A stretch of 64,000 nt of DNA from Streptomyces mobaraensis (lineage in GTDB: Bacteria > Actinomycetota > Actinomycetes > Streptomycetales > Streptomycetaceae). The position numbers and the translations under genes were made by a program. Where the stretch lies: the NCBI RefSeq assembly GCF_020099395.1, contig NZ_CP083590.1:434001-498000 (forward strand), in the 5' to 3' direction. The notes below the pieces were generated by a model. That model ran no database searches and was not told the origin of the DNA. It saw nothing but the letters and a program-made list of their open reading frames with translations. Numbering within the stretch: the first letter of the stretch is position 1; the number at the start of each line of letters is the position of its first letter. Positions 8,560 to 17,190 of this stretch are shown here, piece after piece.

Positions 8560-9429
8560 TCAGTCCGCCGGGACCACGGCGACCGGGCAGTCCGCCCGGT
8601 GCAGGGCGGTGTGGCTGACCCGGCCGAGCTGGAGGCCGCCCCCGTGGTGGCGGCGCACGGCCCCGACCACCAGCAGGTCGGCCTCGTCCGAGGCGGCGAC
8701 GAGCGTCCCATGCGCCGGGCCCTCGACGGTGACCGCGCGCACGGTCACCTCCGGGTACTCGGCCCCGGCGGCGCGCAGCGCGTCGTGCAGCTCGCGGCCG
8801 GCCCGCTCCTCGTGGTCGAGGGTCTCGTCGCTGGGCAGCGGGTAGTGGAGCACGGACTGCCGGGCGGGAAGCCGCCAGCAGCGGACGGCGTACACCTCGC
8901 AGCCCCGGGCGGCGGCCTCCCGGAAGGCGAAGCGGACGGCGGCGGGCGCCTCCTCGCTGTCGCCGACGCCGACCAGCACCCGGCCGCGGGAGCCGCGCAG
9001 CCCGTCCTCCGACCCTCGTACGGCGATCACGGGGCAGTGGGCGCGGGCCGCCACCGAGAGGCTGACCGAGCCGAGCAGCACCCCGGTGAAAGTGCCCCGG
9101 CCGGACGGGCCGGTGATGACCGCGGCGGCGTGCCGGCTCGCCTCGACGAGGGCGTTCACGGCCTCCTCCGGGACGGTCTCGGCGTGGACGCGCACGGACG
9201 GGTCGCGTTCCCGTACGTGCCGCGCGGCGGCGGGGGCGACGGTCTCCTCGGCCCGGGTCTCGTCGGAGGGCCCGTCCGGGGGCGGGAGGCGCCCCTCGTA
9301 GCGCTCCCACAGCGAGGCGTAGAGGACGCGCAGCCGCGCGTCGTGCCGGGCCGCCTCGTCCACGGCCCAGTCCAGGGCCCGCAGACTGCCGGCGGACCCG
9401 TCGACACCCACGACCAGCGGAAGCTCCAT
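8560..9429 (-). CDS. Tandem-domain universal stress protein
   Basis: Encodes 289 residues with two UspA domains. Domain 1 (about 1-140) has VVGVDGSAGSLRALDWA and the ATP-loop remnant GPSGRGTFTGVLLGSVS. Domain 2 (about 150-289) has VLVGVGDSEEAPAAVRFA and a loop reading VVGAVRRHHGGGLQLGRVS ahead of HCPVAVVP-like ends. The G-2x-G-9x-G(S/T) ATP motif is recognisable in both. Such cytoplasmic proteins are linked to hypoxia, dormancy and redox stress in actinobacteria. AGGAGG stands nine bases before the chosen ATG; a GTG two codons earlier is an equally placed alternative. It is monocistronic. Confidence 0.93.
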   Translation of the reverse strand: MELPLVVGVDGSAGSLRALDWAVDEAARHDARLRVLYASLWERYEGRLPPPDGPSDETRAEETVAPAAARHVRERDPSVRVHAETVPEEAVNALVEASRHAAAVITGPSGRGTFTGVLLGSVSLSVAARAHCPVIAVRGSEDGLRGSRGRVLVGVGDSEEAPAAVRFAFREAAARGCEVYAVRCWRLPARQSVLHYPLPSDETLDHEERAGRELHDALRAAGAEYPEVTVRAVTVEGPAHGTLVAASDEADLLVVGAVRRHHGGGLQLGRVSHTALHRADCPVAVVPAD

Positions 9430-9641
9430 CACCACCCACCTCCTCACCCCCACGCCCCCACTCTCGCCACCCTCGCACCACCGGACACGGGCCGCGAACG
9501 GCGACTGGTCCGTTCGGCCGACGCGGGGGCGGCCGGAGGCCGCCAGTCGCCGCCGGAGAGGTGCCGCGCCGCACGGCCTGCTGCCCCCGAGCGGCGCGGG
9601 CGGCCCGTGGCCGACGACGGATCCCGGGCAGCCTGGGCGGC

Positions 9642-9712
9642 CCAATCAGCCCGTCCGGCGCTTGAGGACAGCGCCCGCAGGGCGCTTCGGGGGTACGGGG
9701 GCCTGCCCCCGC
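9642..9712 (+). repeat. Streptomyces-type intergenic repeat, copy 1
   Basis: The core is CAGCCCGTCCGGCGCTTGAG. It is followed by a 7-bp hairpin (AGCGCCC-GCA-GGGCGCT, 9670-9686) and a second GC hairpin (GGGGGCCTGCCCCC). Sequences of this form are widespread between Streptomyces genes. A second copy lies 143 bp downstream in the same orientation. Confidence 0.8.
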
Positions 9713-9784
9713 AAGAGCACCGGCACGCCGGGACAACCGGCAAAGAGCCGAGGGCCGGTGGCGGAACCCGGACAGCCCGCCAGC

Positions 9785-9854
9785 CCAACCAGCCCGTCCG
9801 GCGCTTGAGGTCAGCGCCCGCAGGGCGCTGCGAGGGCGCGGGGCCCGCCCCCGC
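9785..9854 (+). repeat. Streptomyces-type intergenic repeat, copy 2
   Basis: Same core as copy 1 (AGCCCGTCCGGCGCTTGAGG) and the same 7-bp hairpin at 9813-9829. The tail differs (CGAGGGCGCGGGGCCCGCCCCCGC). The two copies fill most of the 495-bp gene-free stretch 9430-9924, in which I see no gene. Confidence 0.8.
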
Positions 9855-9924
9855 TAAAGCACCGCCCGCCGCGGCCGGCGCCGCCGCGCTCGCGGTGCGC
9901 GGCGACCGCGCCGAGCATGGAGGC

Positions 9925-10506
9925 ATGACCAAGGACTCACGCAGCACCCTGCGGGCCCGGCACCGGGAGGCGCTGGCCCTGTTCGGCGAGCGGGTGCACG
10001 CCGTCCGGCCGCGCCAGTGGGGCGCGCCGACGCCGTGTTCGGAGTGGACGGTGCGCGACCTGGTGAACCACCTGACGGCCGAACAGCTGTGGGTGCCACG
10101 CCTGTTGGACGGCGCGTCGGTCGAGGACGTCGGCGACGAGCTGGACGGCGACGTCCTCGGGGACGATCCGCCGGCCGTCTGGGACGCGGCGGCCGAGGCC
10201 GCCGTCGCGGCGTTCGGCGCCCGGGGCGCGCTCCAGCGCACGGTACGGCTGTCGTACGGCGAGACGGCCGTGGAGGACTACTGCGCGGAGATGACGGCGG
10301 ACGCCGTGGTGCACGCCTGGGACCTGTCGCGGGCCATCGGCGCGCCGGAGCGCCCGCCAGAGCCGCTGGTGGCGGCGGCGGGGCGGGTGTTCGGCTCCCA
10401 CGGGGACGATCTGTCGCCGACCGGCCTGTTCGGCGCCCCGGTCCCGGCGCCGCCCGGCGCGGACGACTGGACGCGGCTGCTGGCCCGGCTGGGACGCACC
10501 GTGTGA
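9925..10506 (+). CDS. Maleylpyruvate isomerase/TIGR03086-family protein
   Basis: Encodes 193 residues. It belongs to the actinobacterial DinB-like family that includes mycothiol-dependent maleylpyruvate isomerase. The N-terminal four-helix metal-binding bundle shows CSEWTVRDLVNHLTAEQLW, with the His of NHL. The second family block is DAVVHAWDLSRAIGAPE, with the His of VHAWD. The C-terminus (FGAPVPAPPGADDWTRLLARLGR) is the standard TIGR03086 ending. The true substrate is unknown; most members are uncharacterised and may use mycothiol. The ATG has GGAG five bases upstream. It is followed 81 bp later by a co-directional gene that could be co-transcribed. Confidence 0.87.
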   Translation: MTKDSRSTLRARHREALALFGERVHAVRPRQWGAPTPCSEWTVRDLVNHLTAEQLWVPRLLDGASVEDVGDELDGDVLGDDPPAVWDAAAEAAVAAFGARGALQRTVRLSYGETAVEDYCAEMTADAVVHAWDLSRAIGAPERPPEPLVAAAGRVFGSHGDDLSPTGLFGAPVPAPPGADDWTRLLARLGRTV

Positions 10507-10587
10507 CGCCCGGTGTGACGTTCCCGGTGCCGGGCGGCGGGCGGCGCGGTCTGGCCCACCGCTCCCCCGGCCCGATATAAGAGGCTC

Positions 10588-11283
10588 ATGCCCGAGCGCG
10601 GATCACGGTGGACCGGCCTCCGGCGGATGGCCGCGGCGGCGGTCTGCGGCGCGGCGGTGGCCGCTTGCGGCGGAGGTGACGGCGCGGCGCCCGCCCGGGA
10701 GGCGGCGCCCCGGGCGGCGGCCGGCGCCGACACCGTCATGATCATCCGGCATGCGGAGAAGCCGGACGAGGGCGACGGCGGCGGGAAGCCGCCGTTCGGC
10801 GTCACGGAGGACGGGGTGCGGAACGCGCACGCCCTGCTGATACGCGGCTGGCAGCGGGCCGGCGCGCTGGTGCCGCTGTTCGCCCCGGAGGGCGGTGCGC
10901 CGGTCCGCCCGGGGCTGCGCCGCCCGGACGCCGTGTACGCGGCGGACGCGCACGGCGCCGGCAAGGGGCTGCGGCCGGCCGAGACGGTGGCGCCGCTCGC
11001 GGCCCGGCTGGGCGAGCCGGTCGACAGCTCGTACGGCCAGGGCCAGGAGGCCGCGCTGGCGAGGGAGCTCGCCGCGCGGCACGGCGCGACGCTGGTGTCG
11101 TGGGAGCACCGCAGGATCGCGCGGATCGTCGCCGGCCTGGGCCGGGTGCGTCCGGCCCCGCCGCGCGCGTGGCCCGGGGACCGCTACGACCTGGTGTGGG
11201 TGTTCACCCGGGAGGGGACGGGGTGGCGGTTCACGCAGGTGCCCCAGCTGCTGCTGGTGGGCGACCGGCGGGATCCCGCGTAG
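10588..11283 (+). CDS. Histidine phosphatase superfamily lipoprotein
   Basis: Encodes 231 residues. The N-terminus is a signal peptide ending in a lipobox-like VAAC (AAAVCGAAVAACGGGDG), so it is probably anchored outside the membrane. The catalytic RHG-type motif is MIIRHAEKP, where the His becomes phosphorylated. The second His is in SWEHRRIARI. The spacing fits the phosphoglycerate-mutase-like branch, with the usual 'TxxG..A' helix (TEDGVRNAHALL). The substrate is not predictable. The ATG has AGAGG upstream. Its end is followed by short CGCGTAGCCC repeats (about 11277-11330), then a convergent gene. Confidence 0.85.
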   Translation: MPERGSRWTGLRRMAAAAVCGAAVAACGGGDGAAPAREAAPRAAAGADTVMIIRHAEKPDEGDGGGKPPFGVTEDGVRNAHALLIRGWQRAGALVPLFAPEGGAPVRPGLRRPDAVYAADAHGAGKGLRPAETVAPLAARLGEPVDSSYGQGQEAALARELAARHGATLVSWEHRRIARIVAGLGRVRPAPPRAWPGDRYDLVWVFTREGTGWRFTQVPQLLLVGDRRDPA

Positions 11284-11350
11284 CCCTGGCGGGAAATCCG
11301 CGTAGCCCAGGCGGGAACCCGCGTAGCCCCGTCCCCTCCCCGGCACGGCC

Positions 11351-12523
11351 TCAGCTCTTGGCGCAGAACTCCGCCGGGAACATGTCGTCGTACGGCTTGC
11401 CGTCCTCCAGCCAGTCGCCGTTCAGCTGGAAGGTGAGCGCGTGCTTGCCGTCCCGGGTGACGGCGGTGCTGGTGAGCGAGCCCCAGACGATGCCGTCGTG
11501 GCCGTACACCTTCACGCCGCAGGACAGCGAACGGACGATCATGCCGAGGCCGTACTCGAAGGGCTGCCCGGTCTTGACGGTGGTGAGCATCCCGTCAAGC
11601 TGCTTCTGGGGGAAGAGCTTGCCGCGCAGCAGGGCGCTGTAGAAGCGGTTGAGGTCGCCGGTGGTGCTGATGACCTCGCCGGTGGCGCCGGACCAGGCCG
11701 GGTTGTACTCGGTGGCGTCGTAGACCTCGGGCCCGGGCTTCTCGGCGTAGAGCTTGGAGTAGCCGACGGGGTGCGGGGCGGGCATCTTCGGGTTCGTGCC
11801 GGGGAACGTCGTCTCGCGCAGGCCCAGGGGCTTGACGATGCGCCGCTCGGCTTCGCGGGCCCAGGGGTTGCCGGTGGCCTTCTCGATGATCATGCCGGCG
11901 ATGACGAAGCCGGTGTTGGAGTAGTGCCAGCCGCCGCCCGGCGCCCAGTAGGGCGGGTACTTGAGGCCCATGGCGACGATCTGCTCGGGCGAGCGGTACT
12001 CGTAGCGGTGCTTGAGGAAGCCGGGGCCGTTCATGTATGCGCGCCACTCCGGGGTCTCGACCATGTCGTGGACGCCGCTGGTGTGGTTGAGGAGCTGCCG
12101 GATGGTGATCTTGCTGCCGTCGTAGCCGTTGCCCTGGAGGAGGCCCGGGAGCCACCGCTCGACGGAGTCGTCGAGGCGCAGCTTGCCCTCGGCCTCCAGC
12201 TGGAGGATGACGGTGGTGACGAAGGTCTTGGTGATACTGCCGGCGCGGATGTGGTCCTGGGCGGTGCGCTTGCGCTGCGTGGAGGTGTCGGCGTAGCCGG
12301 CGGAGCCGAACCACGCCCCGTCCGGGCCGAGGGTTCCGGCCGCGACGCCCGGCATCCCGGCGGCCTGGAGGGCGTTCAGGGCCTGCCGCGTCTGCTGGTG
12401 CGACCCCTTGGTCTCCGTGACGGGCTGGGCGGTCGCGGGTCCCGTCAGGGCCGCGGCGCCGACCGCCAGGGCGGCGGTGAACCCGAGGGCCTTGCCACGT
12501 ATCCGGGGTGAGAGCTTCGGCAT
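11351..12523 (-). CDS. Secreted serine hydrolase, beta-lactamase/D-Ala-D-Ala carboxypeptidase family
   Basis: Encodes 390 residues. The signal peptide is MPKLSPRIRGKALGFTAALA with an AQP-type cleavage region. The class C/DD-peptidase fold has all three motifs: SxxK in AGSITKTFV (nucleophile Ser), YxN in HYSNTGF, and the HxG-type third motif in YGHDG. This matches the R61 DD-peptidase/esterase group common in Streptomyces. The substrate could be peptidoglycan stem peptides or small esters. The ATG has GAGG seven bases upstream. It is single, divergent from alkB across about 200 bp that contain a locally A/T-rich stretch (AAGTATAGGTAAAGAG) suited to promoters. Confidence 0.92.
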   Translation of the reverse strand: MPKLSPRIRGKALGFTAALAVGAAALTGPATAQPVTETKGSHQQTRQALNALQAAGMPGVAAGTLGPDGAWFGSAGYADTSTQRKRTAQDHIRAGSITKTFVTTVILQLEAEGKLRLDDSVERWLPGLLQGNGYDGSKITIRQLLNHTSGVHDMVETPEWRAYMNGPGFLKHRYEYRSPEQIVAMGLKYPPYWAPGGGWHYSNTGFVIAGMIIEKATGNPWAREAERRIVKPLGLRETTFPGTNPKMPAPHPVGYSKLYAEKPGPEVYDATEYNPAWSGATGEVISTTGDLNRFYSALLRGKLFPQKQLDGMLTTVKTGQPFEYGLGMIVRSLSCGVKVYGHDGIVWGSLTSTAVTRDGKHALTFQLNGDWLEDGKPYDDMFPAEFCAKS

Positions 12524-12721
12524 TGCGCATCCTCGCCGTCCCGTCACCCCGGTGGGGTGACGTCGGAATGATCATGGGCGAGTGAAGTATAGGTAAAGAG
12601 TTCCTTTGGAAGGCGGCGAATTCGAGCCAGTCTGCCCGCCCTCACGTACGCGGTACGTCCCCTTCGCGTACCCCTCACCGCAAAACGGCGATATGTCGAC
12701 TTCGCGACGTACGGTGGAGGG

Positions 12722-13372
12722 ATGGCCACACCGTCCGTACCCGCCGTCGCCCTCCAGGGCTCGCTCTTCGACACGGCGGACGAGATCCGCCTCGGGCGCC
12801 CGCTCGCCGGGGCCCGCCGGACGGAGCTGGGGTCCGGGGCCTGGATCGACGTGCTCCCCGGCTGGCTGAGCGGCTCCGACCCGCTGTTCGAGGCGCTGCT
12901 GACCGGCGTGCCGTGGCGCGCCGAGCGGCGGCACATGTACGACGCCGAGGTGGCCGTGCCCCGGCTGCTCGCCTACTTCGGCGAGGCCGACGGGCCGCCG
13001 CGCCCCGCGCTGACGGCGGCCAGGGACGCGCTGAACGCGCACTACGCGGCCGAGCTGGGGGAGCCGTTCCGGACGCTCGGTCTGTGCCTCTACCGGGACG
13101 GCCGGGACAGTGTCGCCTGGCACGGCGACCGGCACGGACGCGGCTCGACGGAGGACACGATGGTGGCGATCCTCTCCCTGGGCGCGCCGCGCCCGCTGCT
13201 GCTCCGGCCGCGCGGCGGCGGCCCGGCCCGCGTCCGGCAGCCGCTCGGCCACGGCGACCTGCTGGTGATGGGCGGCAGCTGTCAGCGCACCTGGGACCAC
13301 GCGATACCGAAGACCGCGCGGGCGGTCGGGCCCCGGATCAGCGTGCAGTTCCGGCCGGGCGGAGTGGCCTGA
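12722..13372 (+). CDS. alkB: AlkB-type Fe(II)/2-oxoglutarate dioxygenase
   Basis: Encodes 216 residues. Oxidatively removes alkyl lesions (1-methyladenine, 3-methylcytosine) from DNA or RNA. The iron ligands are all present: His134 and Asp136 in AWHGDRHG and His193 in TWDHAIPK. The 2-oxoglutarate-binding Arg205 is in RISVQFR, and a conserved Arg end follows. The length equals that of E. coli AlkB (216). It starts at ATG with GGAGG directly upstream. No ada-like gene is adjacent. It may be monocistronic, convergent with the following two-component genes. Confidence 0.95.
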   Translation: MATPSVPAVALQGSLFDTADEIRLGRPLAGARRTELGSGAWIDVLPGWLSGSDPLFEALLTGVPWRAERRHMYDAEVAVPRLLAYFGEADGPPRPALTAARDALNAHYAAELGEPFRTLGLCLYRDGRDSVAWHGDRHGRGSTEDTMVAILSLGAPRPLLLRPRGGGPARVRQPLGHGDLLVMGGSCQRTWDHAIPKTARAVGPRISVQFRPGGVA

Positions 13373-13403
13373 GCGGGCCGCGCCCGGCCCTCGGGCGGCC
13401 GTC

Positions 13404-14057
13404 CTACCGTCCCAGGCCCGCGTCCCGCGCCACCAGAGCGGCCTGCACCCGGTTGGCGCACCCCAGTTTGGCCAGAATCCTGCTCACGTAGGTCTTGACC
13501 GTGGCCTCGCTCATATGGAGCCGCCGGCCCGCGTCGGCGTTGGACAGGCCCTCGCCGAGCAGGGCGAGCACCGCGCGTTCGCGTTCGCCGAGGGCCGCCA
13601 CGCGGGCCCTGGCCTCCTCGCCGCGCTCCTCGGCCGGGGCGGACGCGAACGAGTCGACGACGTGCCGGGTGGCGGCGGGCGACAGGTAGGCGTTGCCCGC
13701 GGCGGCGGCGCGGACGGCGCCGATCAGCTCACCGGGCGCCGAGTCCTTCAGCAGGAAGCCGGCCCCGCCGTCGCGCAGCGCCCGCAGCACGTTCTCGCGC
13801 TGGCCGAACGTGGTGAGGACGAGGACCCGGACCTCCGGCGCGGTCCTGCCCAGTTCGGCCAGGGCGGTGAGGCCGTCCATGACGGGCATCTGGATGTCCA
13901 CCAGCGCGACGTCCACCCGGTGCCGGCGGGCCAGTTCGACGGCCTCCCTGCCGTCGGGCGCCTCGGCCACGACCTCGATGTCGTCGGCCGAGGTCAGGAT
14001 CATCCTGATGCCGGCCCGGATGAGCGGCTCGTCGTCGGCGATGAGGACGCGGATCAC
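13404..14057 (-). CDS. NarL/LuxR-type response regulator
   Basis: Encodes 217 residues. The receiver domain (1-120) has ADDE, phosphoacceptor Asp54 (VALVDIQMPVMDG), LTTF and LLKDSAP. The C-terminal LuxR helix-turn-helix shows LGERERAVLALLGEGLSNADAG and then SEATVKTYVSRILAKLG. It is encoded 46 bp downstream of the histidine kinase at 14104-15774, so the two form one operon and a cognate pair. Target genes are unknown. PrsW and the adjacent alkB are neighbours but not obvious targets. Confidence 0.96.
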   Translation of the reverse strand: MIRVLIADDEPLIRAGIRMILTSADDIEVVAEAPDGREAVELARRHRVDVALVDIQMPVMDGLTALAELGRTAPEVRVLVLTTFGQRENVLRALRDGGAGFLLKDSAPGELIGAVRAAAAGNAYLSPAATRHVVDSFASAPAEERGEEARARVAALGERERAVLALLGEGLSNADAGRRLHMSEATVKTYVSRILAKLGCANRVQAALVARDAGLGR

Positions 14058-14103
14058 GCAGGTCTCCCGCAGGTCGGTCGGAGGGTCACCACACGAGCAC
14101 TCA

Positions 14104-15774
14104 CTAGTCGTTCCTGACGATGAACTCGCGCTTTTCGATCAGTTTCCCGCCCCGGAAGCAGAAGCGGTACACGCGGTCCTTGTCCATGTCCTTCGGGGAG
14201 TCGGTGGACAGCAGCGACAGGCACCGCGCGCCGGCCGGCGCGGCCGGGCCCTTGCGGTCCAGGCCGGAGGTCAGGAAGGACCGTCCGGAGGGCAGCCGGT
14301 CACGGACCTCGGACTCGGGGCTGCCCACCCTGATCTCCCGGTAGGTGCCCGGCTCGACCTGCGACTTGTCCAGCGCCTCGAAGAGCGCCACGGCGCCGAA
14401 GGCGAGCAGCACGCCAAGGCCCAGCAGAACGAGCACGCCGACGCCGCACCCGGCCAGGCAGCCCTTGCTCCGGCGCATTCCGGTGAGGTTCTTGAGCTCC
14501 TCACGCGGGTCGGCCCAGGCGGCGCCGGGCAGGCCGTCCCCGGCGAGGTCCCCGGCCGGTGGCCAGGTGTCGTCGGACGCCTCGCTTCCGGCGGCGTCCG
14601 GAGCCGGGTGGTACGGGAGCAGCCCGGCGAGGCGGAAGCCGCCGTCCTCCAGAGGCCCGGCGTACACCATGCCCCCGGCGAGCCGGGCGCGTTCGCGGAG
14701 ACCGGTGAGGCCCTGTCCGCCGCTGACGGCGGCCGGCCGGGGGGCGGCGCCCTCGGGCGGGGGCCCGTTGACGACCTCGACGACCAGCGAGTCGGCCTCG
14801 TGGTGCAGTCCGACGGTGAGCTCGGCGCCCGAGGCGTGCTTGAACGCGTTGGTCAGCCCCTCCTGGACCACCCGGTAGGCCGCGTGGTCGGCGGCGGCGC
14901 CCAGCGGGCGGGGCTCCCCCGACCGGACCAGCCGGACCGGGGTACCCGCGGCCTCGGCCGCCTCCACCAGCCCGTCGATGCCGGCCACGCCGCCGGGGCG
15001 CTCGTCCTCGGGTGTGCCGTCCTTGAGGACGCCGACGACGGCCCGGAGTTCGTGCATGGCGGCGACGGACGCCTGGCGCAGCACGCCGACGGCCTCGCGC
15101 TGCTGGTCGCTCAGCCCGTGGGAGACCTCCAGGGCGCCGGTCTGGACGGCGATGAGGGCGAGCTGGTGGCCGAGGCTGTCGTGCATGTCCTGGGCGATGC
15201 GCTGGCGCTCGCGCATCCGCGCCTGGCCCGCGACCATCCGGCGCTCGCGCAGCAGTTGGGCGTTGCGGTCCCGGAGGGTGTCGAGCAGGGCGCGCCGCTG
15301 GGACGAGTAGCGGCCGGCCAGGCCGGGGACGAGGGTGGTGAACAGGAACAGCAGGATGAGGAAGAGGCCGACGAACGACAGCGGCGGCTGGTCCCAGAGG
15401 ACGAGCGCCTCGAAGGCGGCGAGGGCCGCCGCCCACACGGCGAGCGCGCGGAGGGCCCCCTCGATCCTGCGGCCGGCCGACCAGGCGACCACCGCGAGCA
15501 GCGGCAGCAGTCCGGCCTCGTTCGCCCCCGTGAGGGCGGCGACGCCGATCAGGCACGTGGCGGGCAGGACCCGCCGGGCGAGCGAGAGCGCGGCCGTGAC
15601 GACCGCGAAGAGGACGGTGAGGGGCCAGCCCTGCCCGGTGTCGTACTCCAGGGCGCCCGCGAGCAGCGCCATGAGGGCGGCCAGCAGGGACTCCCCCACC
15701 ACCCGCCGCCACGTCCACTGCCCCGGTTCGACGAACCTCGCCCATACGTCACGGGCCTTGCTGATCACGCGCAT
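14104..15774 (-). CDS. NarL-type sensor histidine kinase with extra C-terminal membrane domain
   Basis: Encodes 556 residues. The N-terminal sensor has about 4-5 transmembrane helices (25-150). The HisKA_3 box is ERQRIAQDMHDSLGHQLAL with His198, and the N-box is VVQEGLTNAFKHA. The G-box is GGQGLTGLRERARLAGG. This would normally end near residue 390. Instead a Pro/Ala/Asp linker leads to another transmembrane helix (440-468). After it comes an external-type domain of about 88 residues (YREIRVGSPESEVRDRLP, Cys518 and Cys539) reminiscent of small BamE/SmpA-like folds. The reading frame is continuous, so this is a fusion, not a frameshift. It is followed by its response regulator. Confidence 0.95.
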   Translation of the reverse strand: MRVISKARDVWARFVEPGQWTWRRVVGESLLAALMALLAGALEYDTGQGWPLTVLFAVVTAALSLARRVLPATCLIGVAALTGANEAGLLPLLAVVAWSAGRRIEGALRALAVWAAALAAFEALVLWDQPPLSFVGLFLILLFLFTTLVPGLAGRYSSQRRALLDTLRDRNAQLLRERRMVAGQARMRERQRIAQDMHDSLGHQLALIAVQTGALEVSHGLSDQQREAVGVLRQASVAAMHELRAVVGVLKDGTPEDERPGGVAGIDGLVEAAEAAGTPVRLVRSGEPRPLGAAADHAAYRVVQEGLTNAFKHASGAELTVGLHHEADSLVVEVVNGPPPEGAAPRPAAVSGGQGLTGLRERARLAGGMVYAGPLEDGGFRLAGLLPYHPAPDAAGSEASDDTWPPAGDLAGDGLPGAAWADPREELKNLTGMRRSKGCLAGCGVGVLVLLGLGVLLAFGAVALFEALDKSQVEPGTYREIRVGSPESEVRDRLPSGRSFLTSGLDRKGPAAPAGARCLSLLSTDSPKDMDKDRVYRFCFRGGKLIEKREFIVRND

Positions 15775-15883
15775 GCCGAGAGCCTAGGCGGGGGCGCGCG
15801 GCCGGCGCGTTCGCCGAAAGTCGCCGGTCACGTCGTCGAAAGGCGGACGTTCGAGGGGGCGCCGGATCAGCGGAGCGGCCGGA

Positions 15884-16810
15884 TCAAGGACCGCGGCGGG
15901 CCGCGCGCGTCCGGGACAGCAGCCAGGTCACCCCGGCGAGCGCCACCAGCAGCAGGCCGCCGTCGGAGAAGAGGGTGTAGAGGTGCTTCTGCCGGTCGGT
16001 GGGGCGCGGCAGGTAGCCGAACTCGAAGAGGGCGCGCTCGGCGCCGGTGGCCGTGAGCCGGTAGACGAGCCAGACGGCGATCCCGTTGACCGCGTCCCAC
16101 AGCGCGTGCAGCACCGCCACACCCAGGTAGGTCGCCGCCACCCCGCCGGTGAGCCGGAACCGCCCGTCCGCGCGGCGGGCGCCGAGCAGCGCGCCGCCGA
16201 GGATGGCCGTCCAGAGGCCGTGCCCGAACGGCGCGAGGAGCCCGCGCAGCACCTCCGTCTCGACCAGGCCGCGCAGCGAGATGGTGCCGCGCACGGTGAA
16301 CAGGGCGTTGAACGCGTAGCCGGAGCTCTCGAACGCGGCGAAGCCGAAGCCGACCGCCGCGCCGAGCACCAGGCCCGCCCGCGTCCCCCGGACCGCGCGG
16401 TGCCGCCGGACGAGCAGGACGAGCGCCAGCCCCTTGACGGCCTCCTCGATCAGGCCGACGCCGAGGAAGAGGGGGACGGAGGGGTACAGCAGGTAGTACT
16501 CCAGCACGGAGGCGCCGAGGACGCCGAGGACCCCGCCCACGACGAAGCAGCCGAGCAGCAGTCCGACACCGAGCTCGGACCCGTACCGCTCGCAGGCCCA
16601 CAGCGCGAAGCAGCCGGGGACGAGGAAGCTGCCGAGGAGGATCAGAGTCGGCAGCAGGTTGGTGTTCTGGGTGGCGCAGGTGACGAGGACCGCCAGCAGC
16701 CACAGGGCCAGTCCCCCGCCCAGGCAGCGCGCCCACATCCTCGGCGGCGCGCCGGACGGCGGGCGGACGGGGGTCGGGGCGACGGGCGGCGGGGGTCCCG
16801 GGTGCGGCAT
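15884..16810 (-). CDS. PrsW-family intramembrane metalloprotease
   Basis: Encodes 308 residues. A Pro-rich cytoplasmic N-terminus is followed by about eight transmembrane helices. PrsW/CPBP-like motifs are present: GLIEEAVKGLAL (Glu pair), FAAFESSGYAFN, PFGHGLWTAILG and LHALWDAVNG (His/Asp). The family member in Bacillus performs site-1 cleavage of the anti-sigma factor RsiW. Here the substrate is unknown and no ECF sigma/anti-sigma pair is adjacent. It lies 109 bp upstream of the NarL-type kinase gene on the same strand, so partial co-transcription is possible. Confidence 0.92.
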   Translation of the reverse strand: MPHPGPPPPVAPTPVRPPSGAPPRMWARCLGGGLALWLLAVLVTCATQNTNLLPTLILLGSFLVPGCFALWACERYGSELGVGLLLGCFVVGGVLGVLGASVLEYYLLYPSVPLFLGVGLIEEAVKGLALVLLVRRHRAVRGTRAGLVLGAAVGFGFAAFESSGYAFNALFTVRGTISLRGLVETEVLRGLLAPFGHGLWTAILGGALLGARRADGRFRLTGGVAATYLGVAVLHALWDAVNGIAVWLVYRLTATGAERALFEFGYLPRPTDRQKHLYTLFSDGGLLLVALAGVTWLLSRTRAARRGP

Positions 16811-16907
16811 GCCCTCATCGGACCCCGGCCCGCGGCGCGTCGCGCGCGCTGCACGCCGTCCGGGTGAGGGGGCGCCCCGGTGCGCGGCCGGTGACGCGGG
16901 CGTACGG

Positions 16908-16948
16908 CGGCGGCCGGGCGGGGGACGGTTCCCCGGGCCCGGCCGCCG
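16908..16948 (-). terminator. Hairpin terminator after small basic protein
   Basis: A 12-bp perfect stem (16908-16919 with 16937-16948) lies 13 bp past the stop of the minus-strand gene ending at 16962, upstream of the PrsW gene. Confidence 0.6.
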
Positions 16949-16961
16949 CGGTGGGGGCGGG

Positions 16962-17135
16962 TCAGGTGTCGCGGCCGGGGCGCCGCTCCGGGGAGGTCTC
17001 CTCGTCGCGGGTCAGGGCCTCGGGCTCGCGCCACTCCTCCGAGCGGGTGGGGCGGCCGGTGCGGGTCTGGGCCCGCAACTCCTTCTTGAGCTGGTCGTCC
17101 TTCTTGGGGCTGTGCTTGTCGCTCTGCCGCTGCAT
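16962..17135 (-). CDS. Small highly charged protein, 57 residues
   Basis: Encodes 57 residues, over half of them charged, with sequences SDKHSPKKDDQLKKELRAQ and RPTRSEEWREPE. It has no hydrophobic segment and is probably disordered. I recall very similar short proteins in many Streptomyces genomes, but no function is known. The ATG is preceded by GGAGGAAGGA, spaced a little far. It lies 55 bp downstream of another small polar protein on the same strand, so they form a possible two-gene unit ended by a hairpin. Confidence 0.7.
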   Translation of the reverse strand: MQRQSDKHSPKKDDQLKKELRAQTRTGRPTRSEEWREPEALTRDEETSPERRPGRDT

Positions 17136-17190
17136 GGCCGTGGCGTTCCTTCCTCCGGTTCCGGTGGGGGGTCTCCGGTGTCGGGGGGGC

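Noticed and set aside
13693..16056. A 787-residue open frame on the + strand
   Set aside because: It is the antisense shadow of the NarL-type response regulator and histidine kinase genes, whose minus-strand products have complete domains and catalytic residues.
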